64,000 nucleotides of DNA from Microbacterium oryzae. Its GTDB lineage: Bacteria; Actinomycetota; Actinomycetes; Actinomycetales; Microbacteriaceae. The stretch covers positions 744,001-808,000 of the forward strand of contig NZ_JAUEPM010000001.1 of NCBI RefSeq assembly GCF_030406385.1, written 5' to 3'. This document shows, one piece after another, positions 26,173 to 35,125 of this stretch (position 1 is its first letter; the number at the start of each line of letters is the position of its first letter). Made by a program: the position numbers and the translations under genes. The notes under the pieces are model-generated. The model was not told the origin of the DNA, made no database searches, and worked only from the letters and a program-made list of their open reading frames with translations.

Positions 26173-26691
26173 TCAGTCGCGTCGGAACGCGGCGAGCGCC
26201 GTGCGCATCTCCTCGTACGCGTCAGCGCCGAACGCGATGATGCGCGCCTCCTCGACCCCCGTCTCGGTGGCGGCGATCGTCTCGATCGCGGCGGCGATGG
26301 CATCGGCCCTCGGCCATCCGTAGATGCCCGCGCTGATGAGCGGGAACGCGACCGTCCGCGCGCCCAGCTCGTCGGCGACCTCCAGGCTGCGCCGATAGCA
26401 GGACTCCAGGAGCCCCCGATCCCGCTCGCCGGCGGCGTGGTTCGGCCCGACCGTGTGCACCACCCAGCGCGCGGGCAGCCGCCCCGCCGTCGTCCAGCCC
26501 GCGTCTCCCGTGGGGAGCCCGTGCGGGAAGCGCGCGATGCAGTCCCGCAGGATCTCCGGACCGCCCGCGCGGTGGATGGCGCCGTCGACACCGCCCCCGC
26601 CTCGCATGGCGCGGTTCGCGGCGTTGACGATCGCATCCACCTCCTGGACCGTGATGTCGCCGTGGACGGCGGTGATGACCGGGGCCGTCAT
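26173..26691 (-). CDS. Macrodomain protein, probable O-acetyl-ADP-ribose deacetylase
   Basis: 172-residue single macrodomain. The signature VNAANRAMRGGGGVDGAIHRAGG (about residues 22-44), split as NAAN followed by GGGGVDGAIH, is that of the MacroD/YmdB class, which removes the acetyl group from O-acetyl-ADP-ribose and can reverse mono-ADP-ribosylation. A second loop, SAGIYGWP, binds the distal ribose. The ATG has GGAGGAGGA about 4 nt upstream. A desaturase gene is divergent upstream. No partner ADP-ribosyltransferase is nearby. Confidence 0.93.
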   Translation of the reverse strand: MTAPVITAVHGDITVQEVDAIVNAANRAMRGGGGVDGAIHRAGGPEILRDCIARFPHGLPTGDAGWTTAGRLPARWVVHTVGPNHAAGERDRGLLESCYRRSLEVADELGARTVAFPLISAGIYGWPRADAIAAAIETIAATETGVEEARIIAFGADAYEEMRTALAAFRRD

Positions 26692-26862
26692 GCGCTCCTC
26701 CTCCCGTCGCGGGCGCATTCCGCACCAGCATGGCCTCGCGCGCACCCTCATGTCGACCCCTGCCGCCTGGGTATCGCCGGTCCGTAGGCTGGCAGCCCCA
26801 TCCGTATACCGCCCTTCGCATACGCACGCCGCTACGGTGAGAGCAGCGATCGGCGTCCGCCT

Positions 26863-28017
26863 TTGGCTTCCACGGCCCCAGGCTCCGATCGACAGGAGAA
26901 GTCGATTCCCCACACCCAGACCGCACCCGTCACCTCCCGTCTCGGCGCCGTGCGCCAGACGTATGCGGGAACAGAGACGTTCCCTCCCATGGCCCGCGCA
27001 TACACCCAGGTCTCCCAGGTCGTGCGCGAGACGGGCCTCCTCCGCCGTGCGTACGTCTTCTACGCTCTCGTGGGCGCCGGCATCCTCGTCGCCCTGGGCG
27101 GCGCGGTCACGGGCTTCCTCCTCCTCGGCGACAGCTGGTTCCAGCTCCTCATCGCCGCCGCGCTCGGCGTGATCTTCACGCAGGTCGCCTTCCTCGCCCA
27201 CGAGGCGGCGCACCGCCAGATCCTCACGAGCGGCCCGGCGAACGACCGCCTCGCGCGCATCCTCGCCGGCAGCATCGGCATGAGCTACTCCTGGTGGGAT
27301 TCCAAGCACAGCCGCCACCACGCGAACCCCAACCGGGTCGGCAAGGACCCCGACATCGAGGTCGACACCGTGTCGTTCCTCGAGGAGGACGCGGCGAAGG
27401 CGCGGGGTCCGCTCCGGTTCATCACCCGCCACCAGGGCTGGCTGTTCTTCCCGCTGCTGACGCTCGAGGGACTGAACCTGCACCGCCTCAGCCTCACGCA
27501 CCTGCTGTCGCGCGGCCCGGTCAAGGGCCGCTGGACCGAGCTGTCGATCATCGCCGCGCGCTTCGCCCTGCTGCTCGTGCCGCTGTTCCTGCTGCTGCCG
27601 GTCGGGATGGCCTTCGCCTTCCTGGGCGTGCAGATGGCCGTCTTCGGCGTCTACATGGGGGCGTCGTTCGCCCCCAACCACAAGGGCATGCCGGTGATCG
27701 CACCCGACGCGCGGCTGGACTTCTTCTCCAAGCAGGTCCGCACCTCGCGCAACATCGCCGGCGGCTGGTGGGCGACGTGGCTCATGGGCGGGCTCAACTA
27801 CCAGGTCGAGCACCACCTGTTCCCGAGCATGCCGCGCCCGCACCTCGCGCAGGCGCGTGAGATCGTGCGCGACTTCTGCACGACCAACGACGTGCCCTAC
27901 ACCGAGACGAGCCTGCTGCGCTCGTACGGCATCGTCATCGGCTACCTGAACCGCGTCGGACTCGCCGCCCGCGACCCGTTCGACTGCCCGATGGCCTCCC
28001 AGTACCGCCCCGCCTGA
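26863..28017 (+). CDS. Fatty acid desaturase (membrane di-iron)
   Basis: Introduces a double bond into acyl chains using O2 and two irons in the membrane. All three histidine boxes are present: HEAAHRQ, HSRHHANPN and QVEHHLFP, with four or so transmembrane helices between. The usual-codon start is TTG at 26863, but it has no ribosome site. AGGAGA at 26894-26899 instead points to an in-frame ATT at 26905; GTG 26950 and ATG 26989 are further candidates. A TACGGT box at 26833-26838 is a possible -10. The gene converges on the SPFH gene across a long bidirectional hairpin. Confidence 0.9.
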   Translation: MASTAPGSDRQEKSIPHTQTAPVTSRLGAVRQTYAGTETFPPMARAYTQVSQVVRETGLLRRAYVFYALVGAGILVALGGAVTGFLLLGDSWFQLLIAAALGVIFTQVAFLAHEAAHRQILTSGPANDRLARILAGSIGMSYSWWDSKHSRHHANPNRVGKDPDIEVDTVSFLEEDAAKARGPLRFITRHQGWLFFPLLTLEGLNLHRLSLTHLLSRGPVKGRWTELSIIAARFALLLVPLFLLLPVGMAFAFLGVQMAVFGVYMGASFAPNHKGMPVIAPDARLDFFSKQVRTSRNIAGGWWATWLMGGLNYQVEHHLFPSMPRPHLAQAREIVRDFCTTNDVPYTETSLLRSYGIVIGYLNRVGLAARDPFDCPMASQYRPA

Positions 28018-28023
28018 GTCCGG

Positions 28024-28073
28024 GAATGCAGAAGACCCCTCGCCGCGATCGCGGCGAGGGGTCTTCTGCATTC
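28024..28073. terminator. 50-bp perfect inverted repeat, bidirectional terminator
   Basis: 24 bp starting GAATGCAGAAGACCCC are followed, after only AT, by their exact reverse complement. It lies between the stops of the convergent desaturase and SPFH genes (6 nt from one, 1 nt from the other) and should end both transcripts. Confidence 0.9.
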
Positions 28074-28074
28074 G

Positions 28075-29505
28075 TCAGGACTGCGCGCCGGCCGGCTCCG
28101 CGGTCTCCTGCGCCTCGGCAGGCGCGGCGGTCGCCGCCTCCTCGGCGCGCGCGCCCGCTGCCATCCCCCGGCCCACCGCGTGACCCTGGATGACCGCCGA
28201 CAGGTCGACGCCCGTCGCCGCGCGCACGCTGTCGAACATCGAGCGCATGCCGGCCGCGGTCTCCCCCGCGAGATGGCTGCTGGCGCCCTCCGCGCCGCCG
28301 CCGGCGAGCACGGTGACGCTGCCGACGTTCGCGTAGCCCTTCGCGAACTCCGTCATCATCGGCACGAGCGCATCGAGCGCCCGCTGGGCGAGGAACGCGT
28401 CCTGGTTCTTCGCGAGCGCCGCGGCCTCCGCCTCGATGGCCGCCGCCTTCGCGTCGCCCTCGAGCCGCACGGCCTCCGCATCGGCCTCCGCCTTGATGCG
28501 GATGGCCCTCGCGTCCTGCTCGGCGATGAGGGCGGCCGCCTCGGCCTCCTTCACCCGCGCGTACGCGTCGGCGTCTGCGCGCTTCTGGCGCTCATACAGC
28601 GCGGCGTCGGCCACGCGCTTCACGTCGGCGTCCAGCTCCGCCTGCTTGTTCTCCGCCTCCTGCATGAGCACGCCCTGCTGGGCGCGGGCGCGCGCGAGCG
28701 CCTCGGCCTGCTCCGCCTCCGCGCGGGCCTGACCCACGTCGGCTGCGGCCGCGGCGGAGTTGCGGTCGAACGCGGTCTGCTCGATGAGCGTCTCCTCGCT
28801 CGTGGCGATCTCACGCGCCTTGATCTGGCGCTCGGCGTCGATGCGAGCGATCTCCGCCTGGCGCTTGACCTTGGAGACCTCCTCGGCGCCGAGGGCGTCG
28901 ATGTAGCCGTTCTGGTCGGTGATGCCCTGGATCTGGAAGCTGTCGAGCACGAGGCCCTGATCCTCGAGGTCGCTCTTGATGAGCGCGGCGATCTGATCCG
29001 ACAGCTCCTGCCGGTCGCGCATGAGCTGCTCGACGGTGAGGGTGGCCACGACGCCGCGCAGCGCGCCCTCGAGCTGCTCGGTGGTGAAGATCTCGATGGC
29101 GTCGTCCTGCGACACGAACCGCTCAGCCGCACTGGCGATCGCCTCGGGCGAGGAGCCGACCTTGACCAGCGCGACGCCGGTGACGTCGACCGTCACCCCC
29201 TGGATCGACTGCGCGGTGGGCTTCACCATGATCTGCCGGGCCCGCAGCGACAGCGTCTCCGCGCGCTGCGTGATCGGATTCACGACGGCGCCGCCGCCGC
29301 GGATGACCGACACGTTCGAGGGCGTGCCGTCCCTGCTCTTCTGCTTCTTGCCGACGATGATGAGCGCCTCGTCGGCCCGTGCGACCTTGTACCAGCCCCG
29401 CAGCACCAGCGTGCCGATGAGCGCGGCGACGATGAGCACGACGATGACGACCGCGATCGCGATCACCGCTCCTGCGCCTCCCGCCGCGGCGACGAATCCC
29501 TCCAT
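28075..29505 (-). CDS. SPFH/flotillin-like protein
   Basis: 476 residues. A transmembrane helix at about residues 8-38 is followed by the SPFH (band 7) domain (about 60-240), a long alanine/glutamate coiled coil rich in EA and RA repeats (about 235-380), and a C-terminal oligomerisation region ending in an alanine/proline/glutamate tail. Flotillins organise functional membrane microdomains. The ATG has GGGGGA about 6 nt upstream and a TAGGGT -10 box at 29577-29582 predicts a leader of about 65 nt. Often flotillins are paired with an NfeD protein; none is seen here. Confidence 0.92.
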   Translation of the reverse strand: MEGFVAAAGGAGAVIAIAVVIVVLIVAALIGTLVLRGWYKVARADEALIIVGKKQKSRDGTPSNVSVIRGGGAVVNPITQRAETLSLRARQIMVKPTAQSIQGVTVDVTGVALVKVGSSPEAIASAAERFVSQDDAIEIFTTEQLEGALRGVVATLTVEQLMRDRQELSDQIAALIKSDLEDQGLVLDSFQIQGITDQNGYIDALGAEEVSKVKRQAEIARIDAERQIKAREIATSEETLIEQTAFDRNSAAAAADVGQARAEAEQAEALARARAQQGVLMQEAENKQAELDADVKRVADAALYERQKRADADAYARVKEAEAAALIAEQDARAIRIKAEADAEAVRLEGDAKAAAIEAEAAALAKNQDAFLAQRALDALVPMMTEFAKGYANVGSVTVLAGGGAEGASSHLAGETAAGMRSMFDSVRAATGVDLSAVIQGHAVGRGMAAGARAEEAATAAPAEAQETAEPAGAQS

Positions 29506-29688
29506 GGACGATCCCCCTTCGCGACCGCCAGCGGCGCACCGATCGGGGCGCGTCGAACGCCGGCGGTCTCGCCGCCACCCTATCGAGGCCGATGCGAGGC
29601 GCGCGTCGACCGCCCGGAGCGCACTGTCAAGCCCTGGCGACGGCCGCCGTGGCGCGGCACCCTGGAATCCCGACTCGAGGAGGACGAC

Positions 29689-29937
29689 ATGGCACACGTG
29701 GAGGGAACCGATCCCGACTTCCCGGCCCGCCTCATCCAGCCGCACGACGTGCCGGCGGACGCGGATCTCGATGCGCTCGAGGACGACCGGGAGCCCGCGG
29801 ACCTCGCGGACGACCGCGGGCCGCTTCCGGAGGCCGCCAGCGACCATCCGGTGCTGCCCGACGACGAGCGCGAGATCGACGAGGGGTACGCGGGCGAAGA
29901 AGAGGTCTTCGTCACCGAGAGCGAGGAGAACGTCTGA
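29689..29937 (+). CDS. Small acidic hypothetical protein
   Basis: 82 residues, about a third Asp or Glu, with no cysteine, no signal peptide and no membrane segment; likely disordered. It begins MAHVEGTDPDFPARL, and GAGGAGGAC just upstream is a good ribosome site. Its stop shares one base with the start of the next gene (TGATG). I do not recognise a family. The divergent SPFH gene lies 183 bp away with no visible functional link. Confidence 0.75.
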   Translation: MAHVEGTDPDFPARLIQPHDVPADADLDALEDDREPADLADDRGPLPEAASDHPVLPDDEREIDEGYAGEEEVFVTESEENV

Positions 29938-30392
29938 TGCATGAGAACCGCACCACTCCCGATGACAGCATGGACGAGCGGCAGGCGCACTCCGGCGAGG
30001 TCCCCGCGGGCCGCGGCGGCGCCGACAGCGGAGCCGCCGACCTCGTCGGCGTGGAGGGCACGGCACCGGCATCACCCGAGGAGGGCGAGCAGAACGACTT
30101 CGCGGGCGTCGAGCCGGTGACCTCCGAGGCGCGCGACGGGCTGCAGACCGAGCCGCGGCAGGACGTCCACGACACGACGGAGGACGCGCGCCTGCAGGGG
30201 ATCCTCGTCCAGGTGCAGGCCGACCTCGCGACCCAGCGCATCCCGGAGGGCGAGGTGCGGCGCATGCTCGAACGGCGGCTGAGCGACGTGGGCATCCCCG
30301 TGAAGGACCAGGACATGGACTCCCTCGTCCGCGAGGCGATGGCCGATCCCGACACGAGCGTGCCGGGATCCGAGCCGGGCGCCGACACCTGA
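29937..30392 (+). CDS. Hypothetical acidic protein, coupled to the preceding gene
   Basis: 151 residues. The N-terminal half is low-complexity and acidic. A short folded part around residues 80-125 (DARLQGILVQVQADL ... RRMLERRLSDVGIPV) looks like two or three amphipathic helices. The start overlaps the stop of the upstream gene by one base, so both are in one operon. No signal peptide or membrane helix. Family unknown. Confidence 0.75.
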   Translation: MHENRTTPDDSMDERQAHSGEVPAGRGGADSGAADLVGVEGTAPASPEEGEQNDFAGVEPVTSEARDGLQTEPRQDVHDTTEDARLQGILVQVQADLATQRIPEGEVRRMLERRLSDVGIPVKDQDMDSLVREAMADPDTSVPGSEPGADT

Positions 30393-30436
30393 CGGCCGGC
30401 CGCGGGCGCGCGGAGGGGGCGACCTAGACTGGTGGC

Positions 30437-30811
30437 ATGCCCGATTCCGCTGCGCCCGCGACCCCCGGTGTGACCCCTCGACGCGTCTCGGTCCTCGACG
30501 TGCTGCGTCTGCTCACCGAGCTCGCAGCACTCGCGGCCCTGGCCGTGTGGGGTTTCCTCGCGTGGGCCACGCCGTGGAACATCGTCGTCGGCGTCGGCGC
30601 GCCCGTGCTCGCCATCCTCGCGTGGGCGCTGTTCGTGTCGCCGAAGGCCGTCATCGCCGTGCACCCGTTCGTGCGGGCGGTCGTCGAGCTCGCCGTCTTC
30701 CTCGCCGCCACCATCGCGCTGTGGGACCTCGGGCTGCCGTGGGTGGGCGTCGGCTTCGGCGTCGTCGCCGTCGTCGTCGGGCTGCTGCACAACCGGCGCG
30801 CCCTGGGATGA
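30437..30811 (+). CDS. YrdB family membrane protein (DUF2568)
   Basis: 124 residues, almost all in four hydrophobic helices (about 28-45, 48-66, 78-94, 99-118). Size and pattern, including TPWNIVVGVGAPVLAILAW, fit the YrdB/DUF2568 family; function unknown. The ATG is exactly 6 nt after a TAGACT -10 box (30425-30430), so it is probably leaderless. Its stop overlaps the start of the FAD oxidase (ATGA). Confidence 0.82.
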   Translation: MPDSAAPATPGVTPRRVSVLDVLRLLTELAALAALAVWGFLAWATPWNIVVGVGAPVLAILAWALFVSPKAVIAVHPFVRAVVELAVFLAATIALWDLGLPWVGVGFGVVAVVVGLLHNRRALG

Positions 30812-32169
30812 GCGAGGCGCTCGCGCGGCTCCGGGCCGCCCTCGGCGGGCGCGTCGACACCGGCGCGGAGGCCGTCGAGGCCGCGCGCGCCGACCGGTCC
30901 GGGTTCCGCTCCGCGGGCGCCCCGCTGGCGGTCGTGCACGCCGAGTCCGTCGGCGACGTGCAGTCCGTGCTGCGCATCGCGCACGACACCGGCACCCCGG
31001 TCGTCACCCGCGGGGCGGGCACCGGGCTCGCGGGCGGCGCGAACGCGGGCCCCGGCGAGATCGCCCTGTCGCTGCGGCGCATGACGCGCGTCCTCGAGAT
31101 CTCCCCCGACGACCTCCTCGCGGTCGTCGAGCCGGGCATCCTCAACGCCGACCTCGACGCGGCGCTCGCACCGCACGGGCTGTGGTGGGCACCGGATCCC
31201 GCGAGCCGCGCGATCTCCACCGTCGGCGGCAACATCGCCACGGGCGCCGGCGGACTCCTCTGCGCGAAGTACGGCGTCGTGCGCGACGCGGTGCTCGCGC
31301 TGGATGTCGTCCTCGCCGACGGACGGCTCATCCACACCGGCCATCGCAGCGTGAAGGGCGTCACGGGACTCGACCTCACGGCGCTCCTCATCGGCTCCGA
31401 GGGGACGCTCGGCGTCGTCGTCGGCGCGACGCTCAAGCTGCGCCGCCGGGTCGCGAGCGCGGTGTGCACCCTCACCGCGCTCTTCCCCGACGTGCGCTCG
31501 GCCGCCGCGGCGTCCGCCGCGGTCACGGCCGCGGGCGTTCAGCCGGCCATCATGGAGCTCCTCGACGCAGCGTCGGTCGCGGCGATCAGCGCGCTCCTCC
31601 GGGTTCCCGACGTCGCGGCCGGCGCCGCGCAGCTCACGATCCAGACGGATGGCCCGGCTGCGGCCGCCGAGGCGGAGACCATCGCGCGCGTGCTGCGCGA
31701 TGCCGGCGGCCGGGTGGCGCTCACGGCTGACCCGGAGGAGGGCGAGCGGCTCCTCGCGTTCCGGCGCGCGATGCACCCCGCGATGGAGACCCTCGGCACC
31801 GCGCTCATCGAAGACGTGTCGGTCCCCCGCAGCCGGATGGCGGAGATGTTCTCCGAGATCGAGCGGGTCGCCCGCGAGCACGACGTGGTCATCCCCACCG
31901 TCGCCCATGCGGGCGACGGCAACCTGCACCCGAACTTCGTGTTCGACGGCGCCGAGGCGCCGGAGCGCGTCTGGGCCGCGGCCGACGACCTCTTCCGCGC
32001 GGCCCTGCGGCTGGGTGGAACACTCACCGGCGAGCACGGCGTCGGAGTGCTCAAGCGCCGCTGGCTGGCCGACGAGCTCGGCGACGACCAGTGGCGGCTT
32101 CAGCGCGACATCGTGCGCGTGTTCGACCCGCGCGGCATCCTCAACCCGGGCAAGGTCTTCGCGCCCTGA
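30808..32169 (+). CDS. FAD-linked oxidase, GlcD/D-lactate dehydrogenase type
   Basis: 453 residues. An N-terminal PCMH-type FAD domain contains VVTRGAGTGLAGGANAG (about residues 62-78) and STVGGNIATGAGGL. The C-terminal FAD-oxidase C domain ends with VAHAGDGNLHPNF and GTLTGEHGVGVLKRRW, the substrate and flavin contacts. This class oxidises a 2-hydroxy acid such as glycolate or D-lactate; the exact acid is not clear. It is translated together with the YrdB-type gene (4-nt overlap) and converges on nagB, 3 nt away. Confidence 0.9.
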   Translation: MSEALARLRAALGGRVDTGAEAVEAARADRSGFRSAGAPLAVVHAESVGDVQSVLRIAHDTGTPVVTRGAGTGLAGGANAGPGEIALSLRRMTRVLEISPDDLLAVVEPGILNADLDAALAPHGLWWAPDPASRAISTVGGNIATGAGGLLCAKYGVVRDAVLALDVVLADGRLIHTGHRSVKGVTGLDLTALLIGSEGTLGVVVGATLKLRRRVASAVCTLTALFPDVRSAAAASAAVTAAGVQPAIMELLDAASVAAISALLRVPDVAAGAAQLTIQTDGPAAAAEAETIARVLRDAGGRVALTADPEEGERLLAFRRAMHPAMETLGTALIEDVSVPRSRMAEMFSEIERVAREHDVVIPTVAHAGDGNLHPNFVFDGAEAPERVWAAADDLFRAALRLGGTLTGEHGVGVLKRRWLADELGDDQWRLQRDIVRVFDPRGILNPGKVFAP

Positions 32170-32172
32170 GCG

Positions 32173-32952
32173 TCAGATCCCCTGCCATCCGGGCTTGTTG
32201 TCCCACGCGAAGCGGTAGTAGTCGGCGCGGTCGAGACGCGAGGCGGCGGCCTCGTCGACGACGACGGTCACGTGCGGGTGCAGCTGGATGGCCGACCCCG
32301 GGAGCGACGCGGTCACCGGCCCCTCCACGGCGCCGGCGACGGCGGCCGCCTTCCCCGCCCCGAACGCGAGCAGCACGAGGTGACGCGCGCGCAGGATGGT
32401 GCCGATCCCCTGCGTGATGCAGTGCCGGGGCACGTCGTCGATGGTGTCGAAGAAGCGCGCGTTGTCCTCCCGGGTGCGGCGGGTGAGCGTCTTCACGCGG
32501 GTGCGCGAGGCGAACGACGAGCCGGGCTCGTTGAAGCCGATGTGGCCATCCGTGCCCACCCCGAGGATCTGCAGGTCGACGCCGCCGGCGGCCTCGATGG
32601 CCGCTTCGTAGTCCTCACCGGCGTGCTCGATGCCCGCGAGGGATCCGTCGGGGGTGCGGACGCGGTCGGGGTCGAGACCCAGCGGCTCGACGACCTCCCG
32701 GGTGATGACCGAGCGGTACGACTCCGGGTGAGCGGGATCCAGACCCACGTACTCGTCCAGCGCGAAGCCGCGCACCTGCGAGACGTCCACGCCGTCGATG
32801 CGCTCGCGCAGCGCCTCGTACACGGGCAGCGGCGTCGATCCGGTGGCGAGCCCGAGCACGGCGTCGGGACGACGGCGGATGAGGGCGACGATCTCGTCCG
32901 CGACGATCGCTCCCGCGCTCGCGGCGTCGGGGACGATGACGACTTCTGCCAT
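32173..32952 (-). CDS. nagB: Glucosamine-6-phosphate deaminase
   Basis: Converts glucosamine 6-phosphate to fructose 6-phosphate and ammonia (amino-sugar use). It has 259 residues, the family norm. It shows LGLATGSTPLPVYEAL, FALDEYVGL with the catalytic aspartate, and GVGTDGHIGFNEPGSS. The ATG has AAGGAGG 7 nt upstream. No nagA or PTS gene is adjacent and I see no DasR-like operator upstream. Confidence 0.95.
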   Translation of the reverse strand: MAEVVIVPDAASAGAIVADEIVALIRRRPDAVLGLATGSTPLPVYEALRERIDGVDVSQVRGFALDEYVGLDPAHPESYRSVITREVVEPLGLDPDRVRTPDGSLAGIEHAGEDYEAAIEAAGGVDLQILGVGTDGHIGFNEPGSSFASRTRVKTLTRRTREDNARFFDTIDDVPRHCITQGIGTILRARHLVLLAFGAGKAAAVAGAVEGPVTASLPGSAIQLHPHVTVVVDEAAASRLDRADYYRFAWDNKPGWQGI

Positions 32953-33181
32953 GCGAATGCCTCCTTCGGCCGCGACGCGCAGGCCGCGGAGGTGCGGGGG
33001 TGGACGCCGTCGGCCCCTCGATCCTCTCATCCACGCCGTGCGCGACGCATCCGCAACCGATATGCGGGTCTGCTCGATCGTGCTCACATCGTGATTCCCG
33101 CACGGGCTGAGGTAAGGTGTCCGCCCTTACGATGAGAACGGGACCATGCCGCGCACCGCGGCGGGCATCTGGGGGTAAGAC

Positions 33182-34648
33182 ATGACCGATCTCGCGACCA
33201 AGCCGTCACCGGGCGCCGACGACGCCGGCGATCAGGCCGCGAACCCGCCCGTGGAGTGGGCGCCCGCCGAGCCGGCACCTCGACGTCGGCGTCTCGGACT
33301 CTGGCTGGGGATCCCCGCGGGCCTCGTCGTCGCGGGAGCGGCGGCCTGCTCCGCGATCCTCATCGCCCCCGGCGTCGTCGCCGCCGGCGCGGACGTCGGC
33401 TGGCACACCGCGGGGGCCGCCACCGAGGCGATCTCCACCGGCATCTCCGACACCGAGGTGACGATCACCTCCCCCGAGGGCGACGCGACCTTCACCGGCG
33501 CCGAGCTCGGGGCATCCGTCGACGCCGACGCGGCCGCCGAGCGCGTGTTCGGCGACCATCCCCTTTGGAACGTCGGCGCCTGGAACCCGGGCGCTGTGCC
33601 CGTGGACGTCTCGATCGACGCCGACACCGCGCTCGAGGCCGTCCAGGCCGAACTGCCCGAGCTCTTCACCGCTCCGACCAACGCGCAGGTCGCATTCTCC
33701 GACGGCTCCTACTCCGTCGTCGAGGATCGCGACGGCTCGGGGATCGACGTCGACGCCCTCGCCGCCGACATCACGCGCGCGCTCGCCGAGGGCGGCGACG
33801 TCACCGTGGCGGCCGCCACCACGGCCATCGAGGCGCCCATCACCGCCGCCGCCGCGCAGGCCGAGGCCGACAGCCTCAACGCCCTCGTCGCCGACGCCGG
33901 CTTCTACGTGGGCGACGAGAAGGTCGCGGGCGTCGACGCCGCCGAGGCCGCGCAGTGGATCACCGTCGACGCGACCGGCGACGAGCTCGCGGTCACCGTC
34001 GACGAGGGCGCCGCAGCGGCCGCCGTCGCCGACACCGTCGCGTCGCTCCCCGAGCGCGTGAACCGCGAGGTCGTCGAGGAGCAGATCGTCACGGACTCCG
34101 ACGGTGAGCACCTGCGGACCGTGCAGGAAGGCGAGAACGGACGCGCCCTCGAGTCCACCGACGGCGTCGCCGACGGCTTCGCCGCCCAGCTCGCGTCGGG
34201 ACAGGCGGCCTACGAGCTGCCCGTGACGGAGGTCGAGTACGACACCGCCCTCCTCTTCCGCCGCATCGAGGTGGACAAGAGCGCCGGCACGACCACCCTC
34301 TACGAGAACGACCAGGTCGTCGACACCTACTCGATCGCCCTCGGCGCCCCCGGCCACGACACCCAGGAGGGCCACTTCCGGGTCTACGGGCAGCTCACCG
34401 AGCAGGACATGGGATCCTGCGACGCCGAAGGCAACTTCGTGCCGGGCGGAAGCTTCGATTACTGCACGGCCGACGTCCCCTGGGTGACGTACTTCAACGG
34501 CGACCAGGGCTTCCACGGCACGTACTGGCACAGCAACTTCGGCCCGGGCGCCCTGATGAGCCACGGCTGCGTGAACATGACGATCGACGCCGCGCAGCGC
34601 GTCTACTACTTCGCGCAGACCGGAACCGAGGTGTGGGTCCACGCGTGA
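33182..34648 (+). CDS. L,D-transpeptidase (YkuD) membrane-anchored
   Basis: 488 residues. An uncleaved membrane helix at about residues 40-63 follows a proline-rich cytoplasmic tail. The outer part begins with a peptidoglycan-binding type repeat region (about 85-340) and ends in a YkuD domain with the catalytic motif HGTYWHSNFG ... SHGCVNM. It makes 3-3 cross-links or other peptidoglycan attachments. A TAAGGT -10 box inside the small hairpin GTAAGG/CCTTAC at 33112-33129 predicts a leader of about 55 nt. Confidence 0.92.
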   Translation: MTDLATKPSPGADDAGDQAANPPVEWAPAEPAPRRRRLGLWLGIPAGLVVAGAAACSAILIAPGVVAAGADVGWHTAGAATEAISTGISDTEVTITSPEGDATFTGAELGASVDADAAAERVFGDHPLWNVGAWNPGAVPVDVSIDADTALEAVQAELPELFTAPTNAQVAFSDGSYSVVEDRDGSGIDVDALAADITRALAEGGDVTVAAATTAIEAPITAAAAQAEADSLNALVADAGFYVGDEKVAGVDAAEAAQWITVDATGDELAVTVDEGAAAAAVADTVASLPERVNREVVEEQIVTDSDGEHLRTVQEGENGRALESTDGVADGFAAQLASGQAAYELPVTEVEYDTALLFRRIEVDKSAGTTTLYENDQVVDTYSIALGAPGHDTQEGHFRVYGQLTEQDMGSCDAEGNFVPGGSFDYCTADVPWVTYFNGDQGFHGTYWHSNFGPGALMSHGCVNMTIDAAQRVYYFAQTGTEVWVHA

Positions 34649-34668
34649 TCGCACGCTAGCCTGTCGCT

Positions 34669-35121
34669 ATGACCGACCTGCGCCTCGTCGAACTCTCGGC
34701 CGACACCATCGTCCAGGTGAACAACCTGTCGCTCAAGCCCGGCCAGGAGCAGTTCCTCGCGCCGGTGTCGTACGGCATCGCGGCCTCCGTCCTCAACCCC
34801 AAGACGACGTGGCAGCGCGTCGTGCTGGACGGGTCCGACGTGGTGGGCTTCGTGAGCGCGAACTTCGACCGCGAGGCGAAGCCGGAGCACTTCCAGTCGG
34901 TGCTGTGGCGGATCAACGTCGACGCCGACGACCAGGGCCGGGGCGTCGGCCGCTTCGCCGTGGCGGGACTCCTCGCCGAGGCCCGCGATCGGGAGTTCGA
35001 CCGCCTGAACGTCATCTACGAGGCGGGCGAGGGCGGACCAGAGGCGTTCTTCCACCGCGTCGGATTCGCCCCCGTGGGCGAGACGGAGTACGGCGAGGTC
35101 ATCGCCGAGATCCGCCTCTAG
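34669..35121 (+). CDS. GNAT family N-acetyltransferase
   Basis: 150 residues with the acetyl-CoA binding motif VDADDQGRGVGRFAV (about residues 81-95). The N-terminal part (SLKPGQEQFLAPVSYGIA) resembles spermine/spermidine acetyltransferases of the SpeG/BltD group, so a polyamine is a plausible substrate, but this is inference. The ATG is 6 nt after TAGCCT (34657-34662), suggesting a leaderless mRNA. It converges on the ABC exporter, 4 nt away. Confidence 0.88.
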   Translation: MTDLRLVELSADTIVQVNNLSLKPGQEQFLAPVSYGIAASVLNPKTTWQRVVLDGSDVVGFVSANFDREAKPEHFQSVLWRINVDADDQGRGVGRFAVAGLLAEARDREFDRLNVIYEAGEGGPEAFFHRVGFAPVGETEYGEVIAEIRL

Positions 35122-35125
35122 CCGG

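Noticed and set aside
24667..26691. Defence or toxin-antitoxin island formed by HNH nuclease, phosphoesterase and macrodomain genes
   Set aside because: The nuclease is secreted, the genes have separate starts and ordinary composition, and no ADP-ribosyltransferase or other effector is present.
32953..33087. 45-codon N-terminal extension of nagB
   Set aside because: The extension is basic and low-complexity, while AAGGAGG just before 32952 and family length support the shorter form.
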